A stretch of DNA of 64,000 bases from Enterocloster aldenensis (lineage in GTDB: Bacteria > Bacillota > Clostridia > Lachnospirales > Lachnospiraceae): NCBI RefSeq assembly GCF_003434055.1, contig NZ_QVEX01000001.1:310001-374000 (forward strand), given 5' to 3'. Below the pieces are notes generated by a model, which was given only the letters and a program-made list of their open reading frames with translations, was not told the origin of the DNA and did not search any database. Numbering within the stretch: position 1 is the stretch's first letter; each line of letters starts with the position of its first letter. Below are positions 23,062 through 32,418 of the stretch, one piece after another. The position numbers and the translations under genes were made by a program.

Positions 23062-24386
23062 TGCGCTGCTTCCTCCCAATTTGCATTCGTTGATGATTCT
23101 TTGATTGCCTTTTCTTTTACAGCCCCTATCCCTGCCTCCCGGCTTTTGCCAAAGGCCTTTTCTTTTATCCAGTCTTTTCCTTCAATCACCCTGGTAATCA
23201 GCATGGCCAGGGCCGGGTCGCCGGCCACGTTATTCATGGTGCAGAACGGGTCTGTCAGGGTTCCCATGATGACGATGATCGGTATCACGGAGGTGGGGAA
23301 CCCGAACGCGGTGCAGATGAACATTTCTCCGATAAACCCGCCGCTTGGAATGGTCCCCACAATGATGCCGCTGAGAAGCGCCACGATTACTGCCTTTGCA
23401 ATTTCCCCAGGTCCCATGGACATATGGAAAATACCGAATAAAAATGCAATCTTAACAATCTGTACCGACACCACGCCATTTTTATGCATACTGGCCCCAA
23501 GCGGGATTACGAGACTGCTGATTTCCTCGGAAATCCCCATCTTCTTAGCCGCAAGCAGGTTAACCGGGATACATGCCGTGCTGCTGCAGGCGCCTGCGGC
23601 CGTGGTGGCCGGAAGCCATATTTCGGTCCAGTATCGCTTCACACCTTCCGAGCCCCCGCTGATGAACGGGACAATGATGCCAAAGCCAATGAAAAACAGG
23701 ATACAGAAAACCGCATATATCACGGACATCCTGGCAACGGATCCGATAATCTGGCTTCCCACCTTGCCAATCAGCGTTGCAAAATAGCAGGCAATGCCCA
23801 CCGGCGCGTAATACATGACAATGGATACCATCCTGCCTAAGGCTTCACTCAGCGCTGAGAACAGGCTTATGATCGGCTTTCCCTTTTCCCCGATGCTGGC
23901 AACTGCGATTCCGAACAGGATTGCAAATACAATCAGGGCCATCATGTTGCTGATGGACAGCAGGTCCACGAAATCCGTTACCGTAAACATATTTACGAAG
24001 TTAAGGGAAGTATTGCCGGGGTCAATCTCCCCGGCCAGGTCCACCGCGACACCTTTGGCCGGGTCAAACATCTTCACCGCCCCCACGGCCAGCAGGGAAG
24101 TAATCAGCCCGCCAATGACAATTGCCGCAAAAAACACGCCCAATACTTTTCCCAGCTTGCCAAGATTGCCCATATTGGCAATGGAATTAGCTATGGATAT
24201 GAAAACCACCGGTACAATAAGGCAGAATACCATATTCAGGAAAATGTCTGCAAAAGGCTGCAGCACAGCCGTCTTCTCCCCCAGGACAACTCCCAGCAAA
24301 GCTCCCGCAACCACACCGGTTAACAGGATAATGGAAAATCTGTAACTTTTTAAAATGTTTCTTAACCTTGAACCTGATTCATTCAT
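23058..24386 (-). CDS. dicarboxylate/amino acid:cation symporter (DAACS/GltP family)
   Basis: 442 residues with about eight membrane helices and two re-entrant hairpins. Family marks are the serine-rich loop (TTAAGACSSTACIPVNLLAAKKMGI, in place of the usual serine motif), VIPLGASMHKNGVV, the TIPSGGFIGE hairpin and FCTMNNVAGDPALA, where Asn and Asp bind Na+. It imports acidic or neutral amino acids or dicarboxylates with Na+ or H+. Here it is translationally coupled to a GH127 arabinofuranosidase and divergent from an AraC regulator. The substrate may therefore be a glycosylated or plant-derived amino acid (for example hydroxyproline-type); this is inference. The Lys/Glu-rich C-terminus is longer than usual. 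Confidence 0.9.
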   Translation of the reverse strand: MNESGSRLRNILKSYRFSIILLTGVVAGALLGVVLGEKTAVLQPFADIFLNMVFCLIVPVVFISIANSIANMGNLGKLGKVLGVFFAAIVIGGLITSLLAVGAVKMFDPAKGVAVDLAGEIDPGNTSLNFVNMFTVTDFVDLLSISNMMALIVFAILFGIAVASIGEKGKPIISLFSALSEALGRMVSIVMYYAPVGIACYFATLIGKVGSQIIGSVARMSVIYAVFCILFFIGFGIIVPFISGGSEGVKRYWTEIWLPATTAAGACSSTACIPVNLLAAKKMGISEEISSLVIPLGASMHKNGVVSVQIVKIAFLFGIFHMSMGPGEIAKAVIVALLSGIIVGTIPSGGFIGEMFICTAFGFPTSVIPIIVIMGTLTDPFCTMNNVAGDPALAMLITRVIEGKDWIKEKAFGKSREAGIGAVKEKAIKESSTNANWEEAAQ

Positions 24387-24533
24387 TCTGAATCCCTCCT
24401 ACATATTTTCTTTTTTGTCACCCCATTGCTGATATACCCATTATAAAAAAACATGGATTGGAAAAAAAGAAAGGAAAGAAACCATTTATATAATAAAATC
24501 AACATGATTAGTATGATAAAAATAATTAAATCA

Positions 24534-24562
24534 TTGTTTATCACTTGAAAAAGTGTTAAAAT
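24534..24562 (+). promoter_or_regulatory. putative promoter of the AraC gene with an internal palindrome
   Basis: TTGTTT (24534-24539), 17-base spacer, TAAAAT (24557-24562). The spacer holds CACTT-GAAA-AAGTG (24542-24555), a likely operator. The whole 24387-24668 divergent region is AT-rich and probably also holds the symporter promoter, which I could not place. Confidence 0.45.
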
Positions 24563-24668
24563 AATACAATAATCCAGCACGTATGAAACCCCGGAACCCC
24601 CTGTAAATACAGGCATGGACCTGTATGTATCTGTGAGCCGGCCGCGCACCGGATATTGGAGGATTTTT

Positions 24669-25622
24669 ATGTATATCAACTTCATCTGCCCGCCCCTGCC
24701 CCATCTGATTGTGGGCGGAATATCACTTTTCCGCAAAGGTGACCGCCATGAGCGGCGGGCCATCCACAAAACCTTTGACTTGATTTACGTTGAAAAGGGA
24801 ACCCTTTACATGGAAGAAAACGGAATCCAGTTTGATGTAAAAAAGGGGGATTTCCTAATACTGGTGCCGGAGCTGATACATGCAGGTTACCGCTACTGTG
24901 CAGAAGACACCGTGTTTTCCTGGATGCATTTTTATACGGAGGGCGAATATACCTGTACCAAAAAACCGGTAATTTATATGCCGTCCAAGATGAACAAGAA
25001 CAAATATTACCAGAAAGATAAGTTTACCATTTCCCTGCCTCAGTTTGGGACCCTGCCCAGAAAACAGGGGGAACAGCTAAAGGATTATATGGAGCAGATA
25101 TCCCAGGTAAAGATTGATAAATACAACCAGCAGAAACTGTTTTTTGACTCCACCTCCTCCCAGATTGAGTACCAGATTCTTTTCCTGCGGATTCTCTCCC
25201 TTATCTGCGGATCTAACGAACTTCCAAAGGAAAAGGACCTGGCCGAGGAAATCTACGGTCATCTGTGCAAGGTCTATGCGCAGCCCTTCAGCCTGGCAGA
25301 GCTGTCCCACCATTTTTCCTTCCATCCCGCCTACATTACCAGGTGCGTGAAAAAGAAATACCATATGACCCCTTTGCAGCTGCTGATCCAAATCCGCATG
25401 GAGGAAGCCCGCAAGCTGCTGAAAACCACTTCCCTTCATGTAAACACCATTGGACAGCTGGTGGGATACCCGGATGCAGCGTATTTTTCAAAACAGTTCA
25501 AACAGGTCATGGGGATGACGGCTGCGGCGTGCAGGCGGGAGGCCCGGGGGGAAACGGGATTGGAAGATTCGGGGGTGCAGGAACCGGGATTGAAGGAGCT
25601 GAGATTGAAAGGGATAAAATAG
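24669..25622 (+). CDS. AraC-family regulator with cupin sensor domain
   Basis: 317 residues from ATG 24669, with TTGGAGG upstream (the frame opens earlier without a site). N-terminal cupin (about 10-110; RAIHKTFDLIYVEKGTLYMEENG, KKGDFLILVPELIHAGY) binds a small sugar-like effector, followed by a linker and two C-terminal helix-turn-helix units (about 205-300; LAELSHHFSFHPAYITRCVKKKYHMTP, INTIGQLVGYPDAAYFSKQFKQVMGM in part). It is divergent from the symporter-GH127 operon and is its likely activator. The inducer is probably an arabinose-containing compound, which is inference. The C-terminal tail (about 295-317) is low-complexity. Confidence 0.92.
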   Translation: MYINFICPPLPHLIVGGISLFRKGDRHERRAIHKTFDLIYVEKGTLYMEENGIQFDVKKGDFLILVPELIHAGYRYCAEDTVFSWMHFYTEGEYTCTKKPVIYMPSKMNKNKYYQKDKFTISLPQFGTLPRKQGEQLKDYMEQISQVKIDKYNQQKLFFDSTSSQIEYQILFLRILSLICGSNELPKEKDLAEEIYGHLCKVYAQPFSLAELSHHFSFHPAYITRCVKKKYHMTPLQLLIQIRMEEARKLLKTTSLHVNTIGQLVGYPDAAYFSKQFKQVMGMTAAACRREARGETGLEDSGVQEPGLKELRLKGIK

Positions 25623-25636
25623 ACGGAGGTGTTTCC

Positions 25637-26125
25637 ATGTATTTTCCAACCGGATACCGTATGATGTTTGATTATCTGGATTCCCTGTACCAGCGGACCA
25701 GGGCCGACGAACTGGGAGGCCTTCTTGGCTGCATGTCCCTGCTTGGGGACGGGGAACCGGCTGGTCCTGCTTATGGTCCAGACTGGAAGCGGGCGGTCCG
25801 GCAGGCCGAGACCGCTTTGGGCCAAGGGTTTCCGCCAAGTGAACTGGCCTATGAATCCATGCTGCGCTTCCTCCAGAACTGGGCTGCAGCCGGAAGCGAC
25901 GGCACTGTGTCAGACATCTGCGCCTGCCTGGCGGTTAAAAGGGAAGGGAAGCTCCGGGACGAATGCGTACGCCGTGTTCTGAAGAATGAAGATTCCATGT
26001 CCTTCCCTCCTGTCATTCCAAACCGTTATCATTTCCTGTATTCCAGGACCTGTCACCATGACGTCCTGCCTTATAGGGACATTATACAAAAAAAGCAAAG
26101 GCATGTCATTGAACCAGCGGTTTAA
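25637..26125 (+). CDS. hypothetical protein, co-transcribed with the AraC regulator
   Basis: 162 residues. ATG 25637 has GGAGG eight bases upstream and starts 14 bases after the AraC stop, so it is probably in the same transcript. Mostly helical, with MYFPTGYRMMFDYLDSLYQRTRADE at the start (quoted in part), a LGGLLGCMSLLGDG turn, and a second half with ICACLAVKREGKLRDECVRRVL. This looks like the small clostridial proteins of unknown role (DUF-type) found near glycan loci; I do not recognise a family. No membrane segment or signal peptide. Function unknown. Confidence 0.65.
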   Translation: MYFPTGYRMMFDYLDSLYQRTRADELGGLLGCMSLLGDGEPAGPAYGPDWKRAVRQAETALGQGFPPSELAYESMLRFLQNWAAAGSDGTVSDICACLAVKREGKLRDECVRRVLKNEDSMSFPPVIPNRYHFLYSRTCHHDVLPYRDIIQKKQRHVIEPAV

Positions 26126-26214
26126 AAACACCCCTGGAAGCTGAATCGGACGCCCGTTAAATTAATATACTGATATACTGATAGACTAATATACTTTCAA
26201 TCATTCTGCACAAT

Positions 26215-26242
26215 TTGATACCATTTTCCCCTTATTTATGAT
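26215..26242 (+). promoter_or_regulatory. promoter of glgCD
   Basis: TTGATA (26215-26220), 16-base spacer, TATGAT (26237-26242), about 45 nt before glgC. Upstream lie short near-repeats of ATATACTGAT (26160-26195) of unknown meaning. Confidence 0.55.
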
Positions 26243-26288
26243 ACAATTTTAACATATACATCCAATATCATCTAGGGGGAGTAATACT

Positions 26289-27497
26289 ATGGCAAAAGAA
26301 ATGATTGCAATGCTTCTTGCCGGCGGACAAGGGTCGCGTCTCTATGCGCTGACCCAGAAACTGGCCAAACCAGCTGTTCCCTTTGGCGGCAAATACCGTA
26401 TCATCGATTTCCCGCTTTCCAACTGCGTAAACTCAGGTATCGATACCGTGGGAATCCTGACCCAGTATCAGCCCCTGGTGCTCAATGAGTATATCGGCAA
26501 CGGCCAGCCCTGGGACCTGGACCGCCTGCACGGCGGGGTTCACGTGCTTCCGCCCTACCAGAAAGCCTCGGGCTCTGACTGGTACAAGGGTACGGCCAAT
26601 GCGATTTACCAGAACATCCCATTCATTGAGCGGTATGACCCGCAGTACGTCATCATCCTTTCCGGCGACCAGATATGCAAGCAGGATTACAGCGACTTCC
26701 TCCGGTTCCACAAGGAAAAAGGGGCAGAGTTCAGCGTGGCCGTCATGGAAGTGCCGTGGGAAGAGGCGCCGCGTTTCGGTCTGATGGTAACGGATGAGGA
26801 GGACCGGATTACGGAATTCCAGGAAAAACCCAAGAATCCCAAATCCAACCTGGCTTCCATGGGCATCTACATATTTAACTGGGACATCCTGAAACAGTAC
26901 CTGATTGAGGATGAGGAGGACCCTGACTCGGAAAATGACTTTGGCAACAACATCATCCCAAACCTGCTGCGTGACAGCCGCAGGATGTACGCTTATCATT
27001 TCAGCGGCTACTGGAAGGATGTGGGAACCATTTCCTCCTTGTGGGAAGCCAACATGGAAGTCCTGGATCCGGAACACAGCGGCATCAACCTGTTTGACGA
27101 GAACTGGAAAATCTACAGCCGCAACAGCGGTATGACCGGGCACAAGATCAGCGCCGGTGCATTGGTGGAGAATTCCATGATTACCGACGGCTGCCGCATC
27201 GACGGACAGGTCAGGCACTCCATCCTGTTTGCTGGCGTTAAGGTGGAAGCAGGGGCCGTGGTGGAAGATGCGGTCATCATGGGAGGCACCACCATTAAGG
27301 AAGGGGCTGTCATCAGGCACTGTATCGTGGCTGAGAATGTCCAAATTGAAAAAGGAGCCGTGGTGGGCGCCATGCCTTCCGGCGAGGAGAAAGGGGTGGC
27401 CACCATTGGTCCCGGCCTTACAATCGGCGCCGGCGCAACAATCGGCCCCAATGCCATGGTTAACAATAATGTAAAAGGCGGTGAAGAACAATGGTAA
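26289..27497 (+). CDS. glgC: glucose-1-phosphate adenylyltransferase, catalytic subunit
   Basis: 402 residues, standard length. The nucleotidyltransferase domain starts with [20 protein letters not shown] (NTP-binding loop GGxGxRL), then [15 protein letters not shown], and holds [12 protein letters not shown] and [10 protein letters not shown]; the catalytic Asp is in LSGD. The C-terminal left-handed beta helix is built of hexapeptides ([21 protein letters not shown]). It converts glucose-1-phosphate and ATP to ADP-glucose and pyrophosphate, the committed step of glycogen synthesis. It overlaps glgD by seven bases, and both products form the hetero-oligomer usual in Firmicutes. Confidence 0.97.
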   Translation: MAKEMIAMLLAGGQGSRLYALTQKLAKPAVPFGGKYRIIDFPLSNCVNSGIDTVGILTQYQPLVLNEYIGNGQPWDLDRLHGGVHVLPPYQKASGSDWYKGTANAIYQNIPFIERYDPQYVIILSGDQICKQDYSDFLRFHKEKGAEFSVAVMEVPWEEAPRFGLMVTDEEDRITEFQEKPKNPKSNLASMGIYIFNWDILKQYLIEDEEDPDSENDFGNNIIPNLLRDSRRMYAYHFSGYWKDVGTISSLWEANMEVLDPEHSGINLFDENWKIYSRNSGMTGHKISAGALVENSMITDGCRIDGQVRHSILFAGVKVEAGAVVEDAVIMGGTTIKEGAVIRHCIVAENVQIEKGAVVGAMPSGEEKGVATIGPGLTIGAGATIGPNAMVNNNVKGGEEQW

Positions 27498-28636
27498 ATT
27501 CCAATGCAAATGCCCTGGGCATCCTTTTCCCAAACAGCTATGATTCCCTGGTACCAGACCTGGTAGGCGAGCGTCTGATGGCTTCCATTCCTTTTGCAAG
27601 CCGTTACCGCCTGGTGGATTTCATCCTCTCCAGCATGGTGAACTGCGGGATTGACAATATTTCCGTGATTGTCCGCAAGAATTATCACTCGCTTATGGAC
27701 CATCTGGGTTCGGGCCGCGAATGGGACCTGACCCGCAAGAACGGCGGACTGAACCTGGTTCCGCCTTTTGCAGAAAAAACAGTCAAGATTTATAACGGAC
27801 GTGTGGAGGCCCTGGCCAGCATCCTGGATTTCCTGAAGGAACAGAAGGAACGGTACGTTGTCATGTCCGACACCAACCTGGCGGTTAATTTTGATTTCAA
27901 GGCGCTGATTAACGCCCATATGGAAAGCGGCGCTGATGTGACCATTGCATATCAGGAGTCCGAACTTCCAAAAAGCTTCATGGAAGCCCAGAACATTGGT
28001 ACCAGCTTCTATTATACCCTTGGCATTGAAGACGGACACGTGACCAAAATGAAGATTAATGCCTGTGATGCGGGCATACAGAATTTCTCCATGAATATAT
28101 ACATCATGGACCGGGAATTACTCATTGACCAGATTAACACTGCCTTTGTCCGCGGATACGTTTACTTTGAACGGGATATCCTGGCGCCCCAGTTAAACAG
28201 GCTGGATGTGCGCGCCTACCGCTATGACGGTTATGTGGCCCGCATCAGCAGCATGAAGAGTTATTTTGATGAAAATATGAAAATGCTGGACGACGCCAAC
28301 GTAAGCGCGCTGTTCTCAGGCAGGAACCCCATCTACACCAAAATCCGTGATGACCACCCGGCCCGTTACATCAACGGTTCCAAGGCCGCCAATATCATGG
28401 CCGCCGATGGATGCGTCGTTGAAGGGGAGGTTGAAAACAGCATCCTGTTCCGCGGGGTCAGGATTGGCAAGGGCGCCAAAGTCAAAAACTGCGTCCTCAT
28501 GCAGGATACGGTTGTGGAAGCCGGCGCAGAGATGGAATATGTTGTCACGGACAAGGATGTGACCATTACGGCCGGTAAGAGACTTAAGGGAGCGGACACA
28601 TTTCCGGTATATGTGGCTAAGTACAAGAGGGTATGA
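27491..28636 (+). CDS. glgD: glucose-1-phosphate adenylyltransferase, GlgD subunit
   Basis: 381 residues. It has the GlgC fold, but the N-terminal NTP loop is degenerate ([23 protein letters not shown] instead of GGxGxRL), the mark of the non-catalytic GlgD subunit. It keeps [32 protein letters not shown] and the C-terminal beta helix ([21 protein letters not shown]). It tunes the activity and allostery of GlgC in clostridial and bacillar complexes. Its ATG lies inside glgC, so the two are co-translated. A strong terminator follows 12 bases after the stop. Confidence 0.95.
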   Translation: MVNSNANALGILFPNSYDSLVPDLVGERLMASIPFASRYRLVDFILSSMVNCGIDNISVIVRKNYHSLMDHLGSGREWDLTRKNGGLNLVPPFAEKTVKIYNGRVEALASILDFLKEQKERYVVMSDTNLAVNFDFKALINAHMESGADVTIAYQESELPKSFMEAQNIGTSFYYTLGIEDGHVTKMKINACDAGIQNFSMNIYIMDRELLIDQINTAFVRGYVYFERDILAPQLNRLDVRAYRYDGYVARISSMKSYFDENMKMLDDANVSALFSGRNPIYTKIRDDHPARYINGSKAANIMAADGCVVEGEVENSILFRGVRIGKGAKVKNCVLMQDTVVEAGAEMEYVVTDKDVTITAGKRLKGADTFPVYVAKYKRV

Positions 28637-28647
28637 TTTCATAAACC

Positions 28648-28675
28648 AAAGGGGCTGTCCCACAGCCCCTTTTTG
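28648..28675. terminator. bidirectional terminator between glgD and the cupin gene
   Basis: AAAGGGGCTG-TCCCA-CAGCCCCTTTTT: an 8-bp GC-rich stem with A-run and T-run, so it works in both directions for the convergent genes. Confidence 0.9.
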
Positions 28676-28681
28676 ATAACT

Positions 28682-29059
28682 TTATTTCAATTCCCCGCTC
28701 TGTTCTTTCGCCCAGTGGTCTACAATAATACCGGGAGCGTATACAAACATCATGTGAAGTTCATCCTCTCCTGTATTATACAGGGAATGATTTAAGCCGC
28801 CCGGTATGAAGATACAGTCCCCTTCTTTCACGGCCTGTTTATCCCCATCCACTTCCATTATGCCGGTTCCTTTTAAAATGGTATATGATTCCACTGTTTC
28901 ATGATCATGTTCCGGAATACCGCCGCCCTTGTATACCACCACATAACCTTGGCAGAACTTGTCTCCTTCCATTGCCCCATTCTGCCCGAGAATTACCCTG
29001 GTACGCCTTCCGGCCGGGAATTCGGTTCCCTCTATATCCCAAATATTTACTTTCTGCAT
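28682..29059 (-). CDS. small single-domain cupin protein
   Basis: 125 residues. Cupin motif 1 is GGGIPEHDHETVESYTILKGTG (His, His, Glu metal ligands, quoted in part) and motif 2 is GDCIFIPGGLNHSLYN with its His, so the metal site is complete. Such small cupins act as sugar epimerases/isomerases, dioxygenases or ligand binders. It begins 18 bases after the LacI stop and is therefore last in that unit. It is probably a small-molecule isomerase or accessory of the adjoining acid-catabolism cluster; the exact reaction cannot be read. Confidence 0.85.
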   Translation of the reverse strand: MQKVNIWDIEGTEFPAGRRTRVILGQNGAMEGDKFCQGYVVVYKGGGIPEHDHETVESYTILKGTGIMEVDGDKQAVKEGDCIFIPGGLNHSLYNTGEDELHMMFVYAPGIIVDHWAKEQSGELK

Positions 29060-29077
29060 CTTATTCCTCCGGAAGAG

Positions 29078-30079
29078 TTATACTTCCAATCTTTTTACCG
29101 ACTCCCGCTCAATCAGCCTTCCTTTAAAATAGGTCTTGCTTCCATGGGCGCATGTCTGTGTCTTTATCTGTTCCATCAACCGTTCAAATATTAATTCCGC
29201 GGTATCCGCCAGGGAATGGCGGAGTGTGGTCAGAGGGGGATCCAGATACTTGACCTGCGGAATATCATCAAAACCCACCACGGATATACTATCTGGTATC
29301 CGCATACCGCTTTTGGCGATTCCGCGGTATACTCCATAAGCCATAAAATCATTAAACATGAAAATACCCGTTGGGCGTTCCTCACTCCGCATCAACTCCA
29401 GCGTCCTGTAGTATGCATCGTCTTCAGAACCCACATTCCTGATAATATACTTTTCGTAATCCGTTATTCCGTACTCTGACAAAGCCTTTAAGGCACCCTC
29501 CAAACGTTCCCTGTTATACTGCCGGTCCTTATCACTGATGTAAAGTGCGATTTTCTTATGCCCGTTTTCAGTCAGGCATTTCACCGCCTGATACGCCGCG
29601 TCCACATTATCAATATTGATACAGGGCGCGTCCACATCGAAAATACGGTTGACAATCACCATGGGGATATCACCTATGTACGGCCTTACATGTTCTATGT
29701 CCTCCGTAGACGCGATATAAAGTATACCGTCCACAAACAGATATTTCAATGTTTCAAAATATTCCTTTTCTTTTTTTACATCGCCTAAGGCATCACACAA
29801 AATAAGCGAATAACCGGCTTTGGTGGCGCAGGTTTCCATATACTTTACCACTTCTGGGTAATATGGGTTCATAATATCCGGTATGATAAGGCCTATAAGC
29901 CTGCTTCCGCCCTTTTTCAAGCTTCTGGCTGCCAGATTAGGTTTATAATTCAAATCACTGACTGCTCTCATTACTTTTTCCTTTGTCTCCGGTTCCACAA
30001 ATGCCACACCTGACAATGCCCTGGATACTGTACTGGGAGATACTCCTGCATATTTTGCAACGTCACGAATTCCTACCAT
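29078..30079 (-). CDS. LacI/GalR-family transcriptional regulator
   Basis: 333 residues from ATG 30079 with an AAGGAG site. Helix-turn-helix and hinge helix at 1-60 (IRDVAKYAGVSPSTVSRALSG, KVMRAVSDLNYKPNLAARSL), then a periplasmic-binding-protein-like effector domain (GSRLIGLIIPDIMNPYYPEV, NVDAAYQAVKCLTENGHKKIA, SVVGFDDIPQVKYLDPPLTTLRHS; each quoted in part). It should bind the two operator half-site groups at 41146-41197, in front of the catabolic operon, and release them on binding its inducer. It sits at the far 3' end of that operon, with about 116 bp to the gene before it, and probably has its own weak promoter. Confidence 0.95.
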   Translation of the reverse strand: MVGIRDVAKYAGVSPSTVSRALSGVAFVEPETKEKVMRAVSDLNYKPNLAARSLKKGGSRLIGLIIPDIMNPYYPEVVKYMETCATKAGYSLILCDALGDVKKEKEYFETLKYLFVDGILYIASTEDIEHVRPYIGDIPMVIVNRIFDVDAPCINIDNVDAAYQAVKCLTENGHKKIALYISDKDRQYNRERLEGALKALSEYGITDYEKYIIRNVGSEDDAYYRTLELMRSEERPTGIFMFNDFMAYGVYRGIAKSGMRIPDSISVVGFDDIPQVKYLDPPLTTLRHSLADTAELIFERLMEQIKTQTCAHGSKTYFKGRLIERESVKRLEV

Positions 30080-30195
30080 ACCATCACTCCTTTAACCGCA
30101 TTTTACTTTATAGTATCATTTCTGCGGTAATCTGACCAGATATTTTCCGCCAAAACCTCCCCTCCGGCTGCAGGCTGACTATATTTCCTGCCACT

Positions 30196-32139
30196 CTAAT
30201 ATATGTTTTTATTTTTTCGGAAATCCCTCCATACATTCTCAAAAAAGTCGTCAATATCCGGTATTGGATGTACTTTCCTCCAATAAAAGCTGCATTTACC
30301 CTGGCTGTATCCAACCTCCTGTATTTCGTCAGCATGTAATCCATCATCTAACCGGTATCTGAATCTATCAGGCAGGGAAGGAGCAGGAAGCACCCCACGG
30401 GAATCCGTGTACATGGAACTGCCCCGTGACAATCCTCCATGATTGACATAGTCTTCCATAGCGCTGAGATAGACATACTGGCAAATCAGTGTTTCCCTAA
30501 GCCGGAAATACCATCCCAGCTGCTGCCGGCTGATTATTTTCACTGTATCATGAAACGTTTCCATCTCCTTTTCTATGGCACGGCGGGTATTACGTATATC
30601 CTCCACATTCCTTATGGCAGCTCCCACACGGCTCATCCGCCTGGTTATCCTCTGCCAGGATTCTTTCAGACAATCATCCTGCCCCCCCAATGCGCCCCGT
30701 TCCATACATAGAATCTCTTTTATACCCTGTCCACATGAATCAAACAGCTTCTCCTCCGGTTCTCCCCGCCGTCTGGCTGCAATATACTGCGCTGCCCGGA
30801 CAGCGCCGACCTGCCCCGAATTCAGCGCACTGCCTCCTGGACGGTAAACTCCATGGGTGCCGCTGGCCTCCCCCACTGCAAAGAGTCCCTCAATATTAGT
30901 CTGCCACCACTCATCTACCTTCAACCCGCCGTTATTGTGCTGGGCACTGAGAGCCACCTCCAGCATTTCGGTCCTCAAATCAATTCCCTTGTCCAGATAA
31001 AAATTGAAAGCAGGGGTATTCATATGCCGCAGGCGGTCAATGGGGGTTCCAAAACAGGCTTCTGCTTTTCTTAAATAATCATATGCTTCCTTAGAGAGAC
31101 AATCAAAGTCAATCCCGGCGCCGCCCGGATTCTTCCGGAAATCCAGAAAAACCCGCCTGCCCCTGATACAGCTCTCCTGATACACCAGCAAATCGATAAT
31201 AGAACTTCCCGACATGACTTTGCGTACATCAAAGGGCCATTGGTAGCCTTTGAGGAAAATTTTTGATAACATTTCTCCTTTATCGTGAAAATAATCCAGC
31301 AGGAATTCCTTTGGGTTCCTGCCATCAGGATCCGTGGAAATAAAGCAGGGCAGGACTTGCATATAGGTACCGCTCACATTCCAGCGGGGCTTTATCGATG
31401 CCAGGCCAAACTGCCATTCTGTCAGATTCTTTCCCAAGGCTCCAGCCTCTAAAGCAATACCCGTGGCGCCATAATGGCCGGCCGGATATGCACTGTCCGC
31501 AAACATCCCGGCCGGACCGCCGGTGGCGAAAATAATATTTTTGCAGTTAATTATCTCATAAGTAAGCTGGTCCTTATTTAAACAGACAAGCCCCCTGGCC
31601 GACCTTCCCTCTGTCAGTATACGCAATACCTGTAAATGATTGTATATCCTGATGTTCTTATTCTCAACGGATTCCTGCAGGCGTTCTGTCATTATCTTTG
31701 AGGTATAGGGCCCGGCACTGGTGGCCCGCCTGCTGGGATCGTGATCTGTCTTGTATCCCACAAATTCCCCATAGCGGTTGCGTGGGAAGGGGACCCCCAA
31801 TTCCACAAGATGCAGAAAACACTGGGCCGACAAAGCAGCTTCGCACAGAGCATGTTCGCCATCCACACACTGTCCGTCAAAGAATACCTGTGCCATATCT
31901 TTTACGCTGTCACATTCGCTGCCGGACAGAGACAATTTATAGTAGGTCTGCTTATCCGAACCTGTATTACGTGATGTTCCTGCCAGGATGTTTTCTGTCA
32001 GCATTGCGATATCGGTCTGTCCATACTGATAAAGCCGTTCTGCCGCATTATATCCGGCTGCCCCGGTTCCTACAATGACCGTATTAAATGAATGGACTGT
32101 CATATCCATGCCACAAAAGCGAAATTGTTGTACCCTCAT
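30196..32139 (-). CDS. cytoplasmic FAD-dependent oxidoreductase of the FrdA/SdhA/AprA family
   Basis: 647 residues from ATG 32139; GAGG six bases upstream decides this over a TTG four codons earlier. The FAD-binding Rossmann motif is VIVGTGAAGYNAAERL (about 20-36). Further family marks are NTGSDKQTYYKLSLSG, IFATGGPAGMF, HYGATGIALEAGA, and the C-terminal GEASGTHGVYRPGGSALNSGQVGAVRA (in part), equivalent to the HGANRLGGNS segment that positions the substrate carboxylate in fumarate reductases. A helical SdhA-type C-terminal domain follows. There is no signal peptide, no covalent-FMN motif and no Fe-S subunit beside it, so it is neither classical SdhAB nor an exported respiratory reductase. It likely oxidises or reduces a C-C bond next to a carboxylate in the local pathway. 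Confidence 0.88.
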   Translation of the reverse strand: MRVQQFRFCGMDMTVHSFNTVIVGTGAAGYNAAERLYQYGQTDIAMLTENILAGTSRNTGSDKQTYYKLSLSGSECDSVKDMAQVFFDGQCVDGEHALCEAALSAQCFLHLVELGVPFPRNRYGEFVGYKTDHDPSRRATSAGPYTSKIMTERLQESVENKNIRIYNHLQVLRILTEGRSARGLVCLNKDQLTYEIINCKNIIFATGGPAGMFADSAYPAGHYGATGIALEAGALGKNLTEWQFGLASIKPRWNVSGTYMQVLPCFISTDPDGRNPKEFLLDYFHDKGEMLSKIFLKGYQWPFDVRKVMSGSSIIDLLVYQESCIRGRRVFLDFRKNPGGAGIDFDCLSKEAYDYLRKAEACFGTPIDRLRHMNTPAFNFYLDKGIDLRTEMLEVALSAQHNNGGLKVDEWWQTNIEGLFAVGEASGTHGVYRPGGSALNSGQVGAVRAAQYIAARRRGEPEEKLFDSCGQGIKEILCMERGALGGQDDCLKESWQRITRRMSRVGAAIRNVEDIRNTRRAIEKEMETFHDTVKIISRQQLGWYFRLRETLICQYVYLSAMEDYVNHGGLSRGSSMYTDSRGVLPAPSLPDRFRYRLDDGLHADEIQEVGYSQGKCSFYWRKVHPIPDIDDFFENVWRDFRKNKNIY

Positions 32140-32169
32140 CTTTAACCTCAAATATCTCTGTACATGTTG

Positions 32170-32394
32170 TTAGTTATTGTCAGGAGTATCCACGCTGTCT
32201 GCATTGCTGCGATTCACAATCCGTCTGCGGTAACCATAATACCCTGTCATCACAATGGTGATACATATTAGGCTGATAATTAAAAACCGGGCCAGATCCT
32301 GCTGATGCATCCGCATTTTTCCAAGTACCACAACCGGGATAATCAGCGCTGCAAGAAACACCCATTCAAACTGTTCCGCTCTCTTTGTATCCAT
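32170..32394 (-). CDS. small two-TM membrane protein
   Basis: 74 residues, AGGAGG seven bases before ATG 32394. Two membrane helices (about 10-25, VFLAALIIPVVVLG; and 34-51, FLIISLICITIVMTGYYG) with a basic turn after the second (YRRRIVNR). It lies between the IlvD-like dehydratase and the FrdA-like flavoprotein, in the same unit. It is too short for a TRAP DctQ subunit (four helices), and the permease here is already fused. It might anchor the flavoprotein to the membrane, in the way SdhC/D-like subunits do, though it has no heme-ligand His in the helices. Function unknown. Confidence 0.75.
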   Translation of the reverse strand: MDTKRAEQFEWVFLAALIIPVVVLGKMRMHQQDLARFLIISLICITIVMTGYYGYRRRIVNRSNADSVDTPDNN

Positions 32395-32418
32395 GCATGT
32401 CCTCCTACATTCCTTTAT

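Noticed and set aside
22216..23787. A 523-codon plus-strand frame opposite GH127 and the symporter
   Set aside because: It crosses two strongly supported genes on the other strand, has an unusual composition and no recognisable domain.
26433..27599. A 388-codon minus-strand frame opposite glgC
   Set aside because: His/Val-rich shadow of the glgC codons; glgC is certain.
30080..30195. A possible LacI operator (CCGCA/TGCGG repeat) before the regulator gene
   Set aside because: It lacks the GAAAC/GTTTC core seen at 41146-41197, so autoregulation there is unsupported.
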